Shown here: piece by piece, positions 18,459 through 26,586 of the stretch
Layout of the letters: each line of letters starts with the position of its first letter
Position numbering within the stretch: the first letter of the stretch is position 1
NCBI GenBank assembly: GCA_016708265.1
Contig: JADJGA010000003.1
Location: forward strand, 248,001 to 312,000
Source of the DNA: Saprospiraceae bacterium
GTDB taxonomy: Bacteria > Bacteroidota > Bacteroidia > Chitinophagales > Saprospiraceae
Reading direction: 5' to 3'
Length of the DNA stretch: 64,000 nucleotides
Notes under the pieces: model-generated
Database searches by the model: none
Told to the model about the DNA's origin: nothing
What the model saw: the letters and a program-made list of their open reading frames with translations, nothing else
Made by a program: the position numbers and the translations under genes

Positions 18459-19533
18459 CGAGACTTATTTTTTTGTATGTGTCTGTTATCTGATATGGCA
18501 GAATATTATTAATTTTATTTGGTAAGTAGATATTACTAAAATTAATTTTAGAAGTTGGATTTTTGAGTTTAAAAATCATTTTTTGAATTTCATCCTGATA
18601 TTTATAACAAAATATTTTTTTTCTAAATACATCATATTCATGAATTCTTTGCTTAACCAAAGGATTGGATTTGTTCAAAATATAAATTTCATTTTCTGAT
18701 GAAATCATTACAGGTGAAAACCAATAATCATTTTCAATTTTTTTAGAAAAATTGAAAATTTGAAGAAAATCTTTGGGATGCATATAGCCTTTTTTCACTT
18801 GTTTATATAAATTGCATAAAACTTTATCATCAATTTCATGCTCCGAATAATAATTAGCAAGTATATAATAGGGGGTGTTAATAATAATAGTATCATTAAA
18901 AGTCATAGCCCCAACAATTTGGTGACCCGAATAAGCAGGATTTTCAATTAAATTAAATAATCTTGCATAAATACTATCTATAGAAACATCTATAATTTCA
19001 GAAATTGATTCTATGTTAAATCTTTTATAATTATATGAATTTGTAATTAATAACAACTCACTAATTATATCTTTATCAAAATATTTTTCATGGTATTCTT
19101 TAAATTTAGGAGTTTCAGAAACTAATAAATTCCATTCAGATTGATATTTTTTTAATTCTTTTAAGGTAGTTTGTTCAAAAAAACTTATATCAATACCATA
19201 TTTAATTAGTAGTTTGCTATACTCAAAAGCAGTCTCAATATTTCCAATATTTATGCACACTATCAATGCATTGTAAACATCTTTTGGAAATGGAAATTTG
19301 TTAGCCTTGAAAGCTTTTTTATATAATATCAAAGCTTGTTCTAATTCTTCTTTAATAATTTTTAGCTCAGCATTATTAATATAATTATAATATTTTTTTA
19401 TATTTTGGTAATTCTGAGCTTTTTCATTTTCATCACAAGAAATTTCATTTTTATAACTTTTGGTTTTTATTTCTTTAATGTTTATATAATGCCTTCTAAT
19501 GTCTTCATCATCTATATCTAAAGTCAATGGCAA
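18448..19533 (-). pseudogene. C-terminal half of broken exported TPR/DUF6624-like gene (cassette 1)
   Basis: This 361-residue reading frame starts at a TTG inside what aligns with the middle of the intact 685-residue paralogue (23660-25717). INNAELKIIKEELEQALILYKKAFKANKFPFPKDVYNALIV matches the second module of that protein, and the ends are nearly identical (LPYQITDTYKKISLDDY). The frame upstream of 19533 stays open through NLKFKFN, but the preceding half of the gene is in another frame. The two halves together are 2069 bases against 2085 from the ORF start at 25744 in the paralogue. It could be expressed as a fragment, but it lacks a signal peptide. Confidence 0.8.
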
Positions 19534-19652
19534 ATTGAATTTAAATTTTAAATTTTGTTTTCATTATCAAAAATGTGTTTCTCAATTTCATCTTCAATTG
19601 AATGACAAAATATTAATTTTCTGTTTCGATTAAAAAAATCAAAATTAAAAAT

Positions 19653-20516
19653 TTAAAAATTTGGTTTTGGAATATAAAAATTATCTTTTACTTTTACAAG
19701 ACTTTCCACCCCATAAAAATTATTAGGCTGATGTTTGAACATTTCATCATTTGCATATTTAAATGGATCTAATTTGCCTTCAAATACAGATCGTTTCAAA
19801 ATTTCACTTATATCGTCTAAATTTCCATAATGTTCCTGATACATATGTCTGATTATTACATCTTGTGGAAGTTCAGACATTACAGTATCATTTTCAATAA
19901 ATAATCCTATTTTATATTCATTGGGATAACCTTGCTCAAGTAAAATGTCTTTTAAATCACTAAATAAGATTTCTGAGAAACCTGATATTTTGAAATTTTC
20001 TTGTCTAGGGCAAAATACATTCTGATCAATAATATTTAGATTCATTAATTCATTCCGTAGATTGAAGTCTATTTTTTTGTAATATTGCTCTAAAAAAATA
20101 GGATAATCATGAATAAAATTTACCCACCCGTCCTGATCATTTTTTAAATTATATAATGGATACTGATCAAAAAATTTGAGAGTTGCACCTAATTGTATTA
20201 ATTTGCGAGAATAACCAAATGCGGGTTTATATTTTTTTTCATAAATGCATAATAAGAGACAATTGTAAATATCTTTTACAAAAGGAGTTTTAAGATATAC
20301 AAAAGCTTTATCATAAATCTGAATTGCAGTCTTAAATTGTTTATCACAAATTTTTAATTCTGCATCATTAATAAGTAAATGATATTTTTTTGTAGAGTCA
20401 ATTTTATCTACTTTAGGTTTTTGTCCATATGAATGTAAATTTAAAAAGTATAGAAGAAAGATGAAAAATATCCTATATTTAGTAGCAAACTTTGTAGAAA
20501 AAATTCCTATCAACAT
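19653..20516 (-). pseudogene. N-terminal half of broken exported TPR/DUF6624-like gene (cassette 1)
   Basis: A 287-residue frame with a hydrophobic signal segment (about residues 14-32) and the first module YHLLINDAELKICDKQFKTAIQIYDKAF, then a DUF6624-like part (LEQGYPNEYKIGLFIENDTVMSELPQDVIIRHMYQEH). It ends IPKPNF at a TAA (19653-19655). Immediately after, in the same frame, the sequence reads IFNFDFFNRNRKLIFCHSIE and on to DNENK, matching NYDFFNLNRQKINACSIEEE of the intact paralogue. The stop is therefore a nonsense mutation inside a longer gene. A second lesion, a frameshift near 19560, then separates it from the downstream half. Confidence 0.82.
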
Positions 20517-20538
20517 ATTAATATATTATAAATAATTT

Positions 20539-20632
20539 GAGGTTGTCTATCAAATAATTCTAAAATTTTAAATTTTTTAAAAATAAGTATATTAAAAAAA
20601 ACATTTAAAGAATTAAACTTTTAGACAACCTC
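20539..20632 (-). repeat. Inverted repeat between precursor 1 and the exported-protein gene
   Basis: GAGGTTGTCTA (20539-20549) and TAGACAACCTC (20622-20632) are perfect complements, and weaker pairing extends inward. It sits in the precursor-to-next-gene gap, where every cassette of the island has a hairpin. It may be an attenuator or an mRNA-stabilising structure, or else a small insertion element. Confidence 0.55.
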
Positions 20633-20668
20633 CCATAACTAAATCATAATTATTTTTGGAAATGTCTA

Positions 20669-20914
20669 TTAATACCAATTGCCAACTTCAGCACCTACTC
20701 CATAATAAGTAACACCCACTTCAGTGATATCATCAGATGTCCAGGTACGATACCAATTCCTATGTTCGACAACAACACCTCCACTTGGTAAACTTGTTGT
20801 TCGTGTTTCAATATTTGTCAATTGAAAACCACCACCGCTACAAATGCCGCCAGTAAGTGTATTTTTTTGTTTTTCATTTAAGCTATATTCTTTAAAATCC
20901 TTTAAACTTAACAT
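20669..20914 (-). CDS. RiPP precursor peptide 1, GG-leader type
   Basis: 81 residues. The leader MLSLKDFKEYSLNEKQKNTL is shared in its first seven residues (MLSLKDF) with the two other precursors in the window, and ends at T-G-G (residues 21-23), the expected C39 peptidase cleavage site. The core of about 58 residues (starting ICSGGGFQ) is rich in Thr, Ser, Glu and Asp, the residues ATP-grasp ligases can crosslink, and has four Trp/Tyr clusters including a C-terminal NWY. This matches the GG-Bacteroidales natural-product precursor type. The gene itself looks intact although its own maturation genes downstream are broken; the cassette 2 enzymes could still process it. Confidence 0.8.
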   Translation of the reverse strand: MLSLKDFKEYSLNEKQKNTLTGGICSGGGFQLTNIETRTTSLPSGGVVVEHRNWYRTWTSDDITEVGVTYYGVGAEVGNWY

Positions 20915-21067
20915 AATAATAAAATTTAACTTTCAAAAAAAAAATTTTCTCCTCTCTTTTCAATACCTATGCTCAACTTGCAAATTGAATCAGGAGGGTT
21001 CGGACACATCCCTATTGAAACGTTTCTAATGCAAAGTTATGTTTTAACAGTCCGAAAAAATCGGACT
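20915..21067 (-). promoter_or_regulatory. Promoter and structured leader of precursor 1
   Basis: On the minus strand: a hairpin AGTCCGA/TCGGACT (21049-21067), a -7 box TAACTTTG (21032-21039), a perfect palindrome GAAACGTTTC (21017-21026) near the expected start site, an imperfect hairpin between about 20959 and 20992, then GAAAAGAGAGGAG and the ATG. The same order recurs at precursors 2 and 3. The promoter lies inside the 3' end of the degenerate regulator gene. Confidence 0.65.
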
Positions 21068-21341
21068 CTATGAAATTTATTAAATATTTTTTTCCTCCTT
21101 TTATTTTTTCTTTTGAAACAAACCCAATTGATAATTCGCAGTCATATGCATAATAAAATGTTTTTTTATATATATCATAAATAATTGGAGCATCCATCGA
21201 TTTCATCACATCAATTATTAAGTAACCATTTCTTCTTGATATTCTAAGCTTTTTCGCCAGATCATCGGCTGTTCCAGTTGCTCTTGTCCTTTTAAGTTGG
21301 TCAACTCTTTCTATTAAATTAAGTTTTTCAAAAAAGGATAT
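21012..21341 (-). pseudogene. HTH regulator A without a start codon
   Basis: An open frame of about 109 residues: SFFEKLNLIERVDQLKRTRATG, then DDLAKKLRISRRNGYLIIDV (helix-turn-helix), then DAPIIYDIYKKTFYYAYDCELSIGF and a C-terminal tail. This matches small Bacteroidota winged-helix regulators (FFEKL..IERVDQLI..KATGTP.ELA.KL..S). The position aligned to the ATG of copy B (26442) is ATA here, and an in-frame stop lies a few codons upstream with no ATG, GTG or TTG between. The only in-frame starts are at 21209 and would delete the HTH. It is either silenced or uses a rare start codon. A family role as a local autoregulator is inference. Confidence 0.65.
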
Positions 21342-21456
21342 AATTGCTAAGTTTTAAAGTTATTCAGTTATTCATTTAATCAATCAGTAATTCAATCATT
21401 ATACCAGTAAAAAGGGTTATAAAGGCAAATACATAAAACTTTTTTCTAAATTATTT

Positions 21457-22572
21457 TTACCATGTGAAGCAATTATCTAATTTGTTTGCCACCATCTCCT
21501 CCATCCCATAGTATTTGATAGCAGCTTTCTTTAAAGGGTTTATACTCCACTCCGACCACTCACCTGTGTAGGGATCATAGCCGCATTTGAGGGGTTTGGA
21601 ATATTCATTGTGTGGATCTTCGAGATAGGCACGACAGTCGGTGCAGATATAGCGAAACTCACAGTTCCTGCACACTTCGATATCGTCTTTCTTATGATTC
21701 CAGTATTTTTTGAAGTCCGGATGATCGAGTGCTTCCTGTAGTGTAGTGTCTTTTATATTTCCAAAGGATTGTGGCATAGATGGGCAGTTTCGGATGTTGC
21801 CTTCGGCATCGATGGATATTTTACGGTTTAGGCAGGTGTTATAGTGGTGGGCTTCGGTGAAATGCGAAATATTATTTGCAAAGAAATTCTCATGTACAAG
21901 TCCACATGTCTTTTTATCTATTATTTCAGTTATAAAACAAATGCTTCTTCCACCAATTTCATCAAAAACAATCCTATTTGTTTCTGGTGAGTTAAAAAAT
22001 GTTATTCCGGATAAGTTGTATGTATTTTTACATGTATTAATTAAAGGTTCAACAATTATATCTTTGGAATATTGCACTAATAATTCAAAAAACAAATCAG
22101 AATTATTTCCATAGCAGTCTATCAATTTTATTATATCGGAAAAATTTATTTGATCAAAAGCTCTTATCTTAAAATTCTGGCAACCGAGGACAACTAAGTC
22201 ATTTTTTATTTTGTCAATTTGTATTGTGTTATAAATACTATAATCAATTATCGTATTAGAAATCGGAGCATAATGGAACCAATCCAAAGAAAGAGAAGGG
22301 AAATTTTCAGGAAATCTTGTAAGGAAAATATACTCCTTTTCTAAAAGCATATTTATTATTTGGAGTAATTCATTTTTACTTTCTGGATATAATTCAAGGG
22401 TATTTCTTAAATTATTGCCTGATAAATTTTTAAATATTGAACTGTAATTTACCGGAAAACTCAAATAGTTTCCTCGCTGAATATCACAGATTATTGAATT
22501 CTTTCTGCCATTTACCAAGCGACAGGACTCAAAAAAAACCGGAAATAAATTATAATCCTTTTTTGATATCAT
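21457..22572 (-). CDS. SPASM-domain peptide maturase 1 (grasp-with-spasm)
   Basis: 371 residues. The last 134 residues hold a complete SPASM cysteine set: Cys247-x10-Gly-x4-Cys263, then Cys301-x2-Cys304-x5-Cys310-x2-Cys313 and Cys330, enough for two auxiliary [4Fe-4S] clusters. The N-terminal region (PVFFESCRLVNGRKNSIICDIQRG) has no CxxxCxxC, so the radical-SAM cluster motif is missing; this is known for the SPASM partner in grasp-with-spasm systems. It probably helps bind or modify the precursor together with the ATP-grasp. It overlaps the small upstream gene by 4 bases and ends the cassette 2 operon. Its C-terminal part is nearly identical to maturase 2 while the N-terminal parts diverge. 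Confidence 0.85.
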   Translation of the reverse strand: MISKKDYNLFPVFFESCRLVNGRKNSIICDIQRGNYLSFPVNYSSIFKNLSGNNLRNTLELYPESKNELLQIINMLLEKEYIFLTRFPENFPSLSLDWFHYAPISNTIIDYSIYNTIQIDKIKNDLVVLGCQNFKIRAFDQINFSDIIKLIDCYGNNSDLFFELLVQYSKDIIVEPLINTCKNTYNLSGITFFNSPETNRIVFDEIGGRSICFITEIIDKKTCGLVHENFFANNISHFTEAHHYNTCLNRKISIDAEGNIRNCPSMPQSFGNIKDTTLQEALDHPDFKKYWNHKKDDIEVCRNCEFRYICTDCRAYLEDPHNEYSKPLKCGYDPYTGEWSEWSINPLKKAAIKYYGMEEMVANKLDNCFTW

Positions 22573-22760
22573 AAATATTCTCTGGAAATAGATTTATGGA
22601 GTTTATAAATATCCCTAATCTTACTTAATTTTTGACGTACTCTTTTGTCAAATGCTTCCAATTCAATATGAGCAAAATACTTATAATAAAAAGGTTGGTT
22701 TTCCTTTTCGATAAAGTCAATTCCCCCTTCTGATTTTTTAATTTTCAAAATATTCAGCAA
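22569..22760 (-). CDS. Small conserved grasp-with-spasm cassette protein 1
   Basis: 63 residues, overlapping the ATP-grasp by 23 bases and the SPASM gene by 4 bases, which implies translational coupling. The motif QPFYYKYFAHIELEAFDKRV parallels VPLFYKYLERIDKKEIKRK of the 66-residue protein at the same place in the second maturase set (31605-31805). The rest diverges. There is no signal peptide or membrane segment. The function is unknown; a leader-recognition or adaptor role between ligase and SPASM protein is a guess from position and size. Confidence 0.7.
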   Translation of the reverse strand: MLNILKIKKSEGGIDFIEKENQPFYYKYFAHIELEAFDKRVRQKLSKIRDIYKLHKSISREYL

Positions 22761-23670
22761 TTTGTTTTTCTAAATAATAATTACAATTACTGGATAGCCA
22801 GCCAAATTGACCATAAGGATTAACTTCAAGAAAGATATAATCTTTTTCATTCTTTGTAACTATAAGATCAAAACTCCCTGTATCAAGATCAGTAAATTTT
22901 GCAAATCTTAATAATTTTTTTTCCACATTATCAGGCAATTTGTATGGAACCGTTCTGTTAGGAAATGAATGATTATAATTTCTGAAATCTAAAGCTGTTT
23001 TATTATCCTTTTGAGAGAATATTGCCATTGAATAGAATTTCCCTTTAAACAAAAACGTCCTTATTTCATATTCTTTTTCTATTTTTTTCTGAAATAAAGA
23101 AGGTAAAAAATATTCGGGCATTTCTTCTATATCTTCTAATGTGATTATAGATGTACCTTGACCCCAAAATATTTCACTTTCTGATTCAAACCTAATACTT
23201 CCACCAAGAGATTTTGTGATTATACCATTTTTGTGTAAATCATAGAAATCCGAAACAGTTTTTTTAGTTCCGGATATTAATGTTGAAGGTGTTTTTAATC
23301 CATACTTTTGGGCTAATATAATATCTATAATCTTGTTTTCTCTGTAATTGAAGGTAAAATTTCCGAAAAATTTTTTATTGTTGAGAATGAAAAACAAGGC
23401 ATCAGTAAATATCTCGCACTCATGAATCAGAGATTTTTTTATCTGTTGATTACTGATCTCAGAAAGGCAACTTAATATAAATGCTTTGCTTCCATTAAAA
23501 ATAAACCCGTCAGTATTTTGAGGAACTACTTCTTTATTATATTCTTCTATTCGTATTGATAATGAGGTGAAAATTTTTTCAATCTCTTCAACTTCTTGTT
23601 TATTATACTTTAACCAGTTAATTACTTCTATCATTGAAGTTTTTCTGGCTTCAGGAAAATTAATAATCAT
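22738..23670 (-). CDS. ATP-grasp peptide maturase, cassette 2 (grasp-with-spasm)
   Basis: 310 residues. The N-terminal third carries IIDIILAQKYGLKTPSTLISG, the central part ITKSLGGSIRFESESEIFWGQG and EYEIRTFLFKGKFYSMAIFSQ, followed by FRNYNHSFPNRTVPYKLP. The metal-binding E-x-N-P motif of the ATP-grasp fold is in FLEVNPYGQFGWLS (about residue 281). Relatives (microviridin-type ligases MvdC/MvdD) form omega-ester or omega-amide crosslinks between Thr/Ser/Lys and Asp/Glu side chains in precursor cores. The gene overlaps the exported-protein gene by 11 bases. It is the only complete copy in the left half of the island, so it may also serve precursor 1. Confidence 0.87.
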   Translation of the reverse strand: MIINFPEARKTSMIEVINWLKYNKQEVEEIEKIFTSLSIRIEEYNKEVVPQNTDGFIFNGSKAFILSCLSEISNQQIKKSLIHECEIFTDALFFILNNKKFFGNFTFNYRENKIIDIILAQKYGLKTPSTLISGTKKTVSDFYDLHKNGIITKSLGGSIRFESESEIFWGQGTSIITLEDIEEMPEYFLPSLFQKKIEKEYEIRTFLFKGKFYSMAIFSQKDNKTALDFRNYNHSFPNRTVPYKLPDNVEKKLLRFAKFTDLDTGSFDLIVTKNEKDYIFLEVNPYGQFGWLSSNCNYYLEKQIAEYFEN

Positions 23671-25717
23671 CGAGATTTATCTTTTTAAACGTATTTGTTA
23701 GCTGGTATGGTAAAATGTTTTCAATTTCATGAATTTCTGATATATAAAAGCTGAATTTTAAATCTGAATGTTTTTGCATAAATATTATTTTTTTTATTTC
23801 ATCATTGATACTACAATTTAAGGATTTTTTTCTGTTGTCATTATAAATACTTTCTGTATTCTTAAGTCTTAACTCATCAACATTTTTTAAAAAATAATTT
23901 CCTTCTTTATCTTTGCATATCAATGGAGTTCCAAACAAAATATCATCAATATAACTATATTTTACAATACTTAAAAATTCTACCGGATGTAAATTTCCTA
24001 AATAAACTTCTTTTAATAATAATGAGGTCTGACCCTCAAGACCACTATGAGTCTGATAATAAACTGATAAAATTCCATTAGGTTTGGAAATTATTGTATC
24101 ATTATATGTACACACTCCTATTAATTTATGACCTGGATATCCATGATTCTCAATGATTTTATTAAAAATATCATACTCGAAAGTATTAATAATATCCTTT
24201 TCATTTTCAAAATTTTCAGTCATAGATCTTATTAACCCATCCAATTCATTTTTAACTTCCTTATTTATATTTTTTGAGTATTTTTTTTGTATTTGCGGAA
24301 TTTCTTTTTCAAATCTTTTCCATAATTTTTTATTTTCCTTTATTTTATCAAATGTTTTTTGATTAAAAAATTTTGGTCCGATTCCAAGTTTTACCAATTC
24401 TTTACAATATTTTACTGCTGTTTCATTATCATTGTTATAGATGTTTGCCAATATTAAATTATAAATATCTTTAGGAAATGGATTTTGATTATTGATTAAA
24501 GCTGCACTATATAATTCACATGCTTTCTTATAATCACCATCACAAATGGATAAGTCTGCTAAATTGATAAGTCTGAAATACTCTACCAAAGCAATATTAT
24601 TATTATCATTGTTTAAAATAGTAGAATTCTTAAATATATTTCTGAATTCATTTATTGAAAATCCATCAAGATCTATTTTAGTAGAAATTCTTTGTTCAAT
24701 AGGATAAATATATTGATCGACATGGAATTTATCCAAATTAAAAATAAACTTTGAATTTGGATTTTTATATTTATAAACTTTCTTTTGTACCTCTTCTTCT
24801 ATCGAACAAGCATTGATTTTTTGCCTATTTAGATTAAAAAAATCATAATTGCGTTTTTCAAAATCTGGGTTATATACAAAAAGATAATTCTCATACCTTG
24901 TATATAAATAATATCCATAAAATGAATATGGCCAATAAGAGATATCTAACCAATTTATTGCATGCTCGACTTCAATCTTATTATCAATAACTGCATTAAA
25001 AATTATATCTAAAACTTGGGGAGAATATTGATTTTTTGTCTGTAACAGATGAATTAGAATAACTTCATAAATTAATGGTTGTAATATAGTATCATTTTTA
25101 ATATTCAGACCAATTATATCATGGTTAGGATAGCCATTTTCAGTTATTATCTGGAATAATCTGATGCAAATTGAGTCCTCAGCCACAGGGTTACTTGGTC
25201 TGCCTATTTTATATTGATAATTTTCCTGGTCAGCCTTGTTTAATTCTTCAAGCTCTTGTTTAAGAGCAAAATTTATATTTTTTAAATAAATATTCCTTAA
25301 TTTTGGAAAGTCTTTACAAAATTTTCTCCATTGTAAAGTGTCTGATTGCAATTTTTTCAAAGGTACCTGATCAAAGAATTTCAATTCAGCTCCAAGTTTT
25401 ACTAAACTTTCAGAATACTTTAATGCTTCTGAAAAATCACCTATATTAATGTTGAGTATTATATAATTAAATATGTCTTTCGGAAATGGCGATGCAGAAT
25501 TTTTAAAGGCTAGCTTGTAATAGTTTATAGCATCACGGTAATTGTTTTTACAGATGCTCAATTCAGCTTCATTTATTAATAAATGATAATTAATAATAGT
25601 ATCGTTACTTTTTGGAAAAATTTTATAAGCAATATTCAAATTCTCTTTTTCTGCTAAAATAAAATTATAATTCTGACTACACCAAAAAATAAAAAAAATA
25701 AAATAAAATTGCTTCAT
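23660..25717 (-). CDS. Exported two-module TPR/DUF6624-like protein, cassette 2
   Basis: 685 residues from the ATG at 25717; an upstream GTG at 25744 would overlap the hairpin, and only the ATG gives a clean signal peptide (MKQFYFIFFIFWCSQ). Two homologous modules follow. Each starts with a TPR-like unit (INEAELSICKNNYRDAINYYKLAF; INLADLSICDGDYKKACELYSAAL), then LVKLG...FF(D/N)Q, then a segment with N/H-GYP-x-H-x-xIG (ITENGYPNHDIIG; IENHGYPGHKLIG) resembling DUF6624. A precursor lies upstream and an ATP-grasp downstream. The role is unknown; being exported while the maturases are cytoplasmic, it might bind the mature peptide outside (immunity, receptor or carrier). Confidence 0.75.
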   Translation of the reverse strand: MKQFYFIFFIFWCSQNYNFILAEKENLNIAYKIFPKSNDTIINYHLLINEAELSICKNNYRDAINYYKLAFKNSASPFPKDIFNYIILNINIGDFSEALKYSESLVKLGAELKFFDQVPLKKLQSDTLQWRKFCKDFPKLRNIYLKNINFALKQELEELNKADQENYQYKIGRPSNPVAEDSICIRLFQIITENGYPNHDIIGLNIKNDTILQPLIYEVILIHLLQTKNQYSPQVLDIIFNAVIDNKIEVEHAINWLDISYWPYSFYGYYLYTRYENYLFVYNPDFEKRNYDFFNLNRQKINACSIEEEVQKKVYKYKNPNSKFIFNLDKFHVDQYIYPIEQRISTKIDLDGFSINEFRNIFKNSTILNNDNNNIALVEYFRLINLADLSICDGDYKKACELYSAALINNQNPFPKDIYNLILANIYNNDNETAVKYCKELVKLGIGPKFFNQKTFDKIKENKKLWKRFEKEIPQIQKKYSKNINKEVKNELDGLIRSMTENFENEKDIINTFEYDIFNKIIENHGYPGHKLIGVCTYNDTIISKPNGILSVYYQTHSGLEGQTSLLLKEVYLGNLHPVEFLSIVKYSYIDDILFGTPLICKDKEGNYFLKNVDELRLKNTESIYNDNRKKSLNCSINDEIKKIIFMQKHSDLKFSFYISEIHEIENILPYQLTNTFKKINLDDY

Positions 25718-25736
25718 AGAATTTAATTTAAAAAAT

Positions 25737-25760
25737 GAGTACACAATTTAATGCGTACTC
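25737..25760 (-). repeat. Hairpin between precursor 2 and the exported-protein gene
   Basis: GAGTAC (25737-25742) and GTACTC (25755-25760) pair across a 12-base loop. It is short and followed by a T-rich stretch on the minus strand. It occupies the same place as the hairpins in the other cassettes. Confidence 0.5.
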
Positions 25761-25788
25761 TTAATATTTTAAAATTAACCTTTCTGAA

Positions 25789-26022
25789 TCACAGTCTAAT
25801 AACATCGAAGCAATAATATTCATCACATGGCGTATTACCATAATCAGAATCCCATTGTTTATAATAATCTGATCGAAATGTTGTTCCTGCGGCATTAGTA
25901 AATACAACACTATGAAGAAGAACACATCCTCCACCTGTAACATTAGGATCTTCACCCCCTTTGATATAATGTGGAAAATCATTTGGAAGTTTGCTTTCCT
26001 TAAAATCTTTCAAACTCAACAT
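25789..26022 (-). CDS. RiPP precursor peptide 2, GG-leader type
   Basis: 77 residues from the ATG at 26022. The leader MLSLKDFKESKLPNDFPHYI ends in K-G-G (residues 20-22), the probable exporter cleavage site. The 55-residue core begins EDPNVTGGG, then has many Thr, Ser and Asp/Glu residues, three Cys, and Tyr pairs near the end (DEYYCFDVIRL). Only the leader resembles precursors 1 and 3; the cores differ strongly, suggesting different products made by the same enzyme set. This is the precursor of the cassette whose enzymes are all intact. Confidence 0.82.
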   Translation of the reverse strand: MLSLKDFKESKLPNDFPHYIKGGEDPNVTGGGCVLLHSVVFTNAAGTTFRSDYYKQWDSDYGNTPCDEYYCFDVIRL

Positions 26023-26170
26023 AATCAAAAAATTTAATATTCTTAAAAACTCGCTCCTCTCTTTTCAACACCCACCACCCTGATCAGAGGCTGTGGGAGG
26101 GTTCGGAATCTCCCTTTTGAAACGTTTCAGGAGCAAATATATGTTGTGACAGTCCGAAAAAATCGGACTG
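26023..26170 (-). promoter_or_regulatory. Promoter and structured leader of precursor 2
   Basis: Order on the minus strand: a perfect hairpin CAGTCCGA/TCGGACTG (26150-26170), a -7 box TATATTTG (26134-26141), a palindrome GAAACGTTTC (26119-26128), a hairpin with CCCAC/GTGGG arms (about 26072-26098), GAAAAGAGAGGAG and the ATG. All elements have counterparts at precursors 1 and 3, with changed but still pairing stem bases. Confidence 0.68.
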
Positions 26171-26442
26171 GAGAAAATTTCTTAAAATATTTTTTCCTCC
26201 TTTTATTTTGTCTTTTGTAACAAACCCAATTGCCAATACTTTTTCCTCAATGTAGAAATAGCTTTTTCTGTGCTTACAATAATCTATCTCCCTCCCATAC
26301 TTCGTATAACATCAAGTAGTTCAAATAATGTACTCCTCGATATTCCAAGTCTTGATGATAGTTCAACACTTGATCCTGTGCCTTTCATTTTTATCAGTTG
26401 GTCAACTCTTTCAATTAATGTTATTTTTTCAAAAAAGGTCAT
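26084..26442 (-). pseudogene. HTH regulator B, frameshifted
   Basis: From the ATG at 26442 the first frame reads MTFFEKITLIERVDQLIKMK, GTGSSVELSSRLGISRSTLF and ELLDVIRSMGG, ending at a TAG (26284-26286), 52 residues in all. The remainder (REIDYCKHRKSYFYIEEKVL, then AIGFVTKDKIKGG and SDFFGL, ending at 26084) is open in another frame and matches the C-terminal part of regulator copy A. The shift lies in the G-rich run near 26290-26297. A sequencing error in that run is possible. The N-terminal fragment alone still contains the helix-turn-helix. Confidence 0.7.
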
Positions 26443-26586
26443 AATAGAAATGTTTTTGAGTTAATGAATTTTTGAGTTATTGAGTTCTGAATTATTTAGT
26501 TATTGAGTTAAGTAATGTCTAAGTGTTTAATCTATTCAGCCAATCAATCATCCATCAATTCAATCATTCATCAATTCAATCATTCA

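Noticed and set aside
22738..23670. D-alanine-D-alanine ligase or RimK-type housekeeping ligase
   Set aside because: The gene is coupled to a SPASM maturase, a GG precursor and a C39 exporter, and two further homologues lie in the same setting, so a peptide-maturation role fits better.
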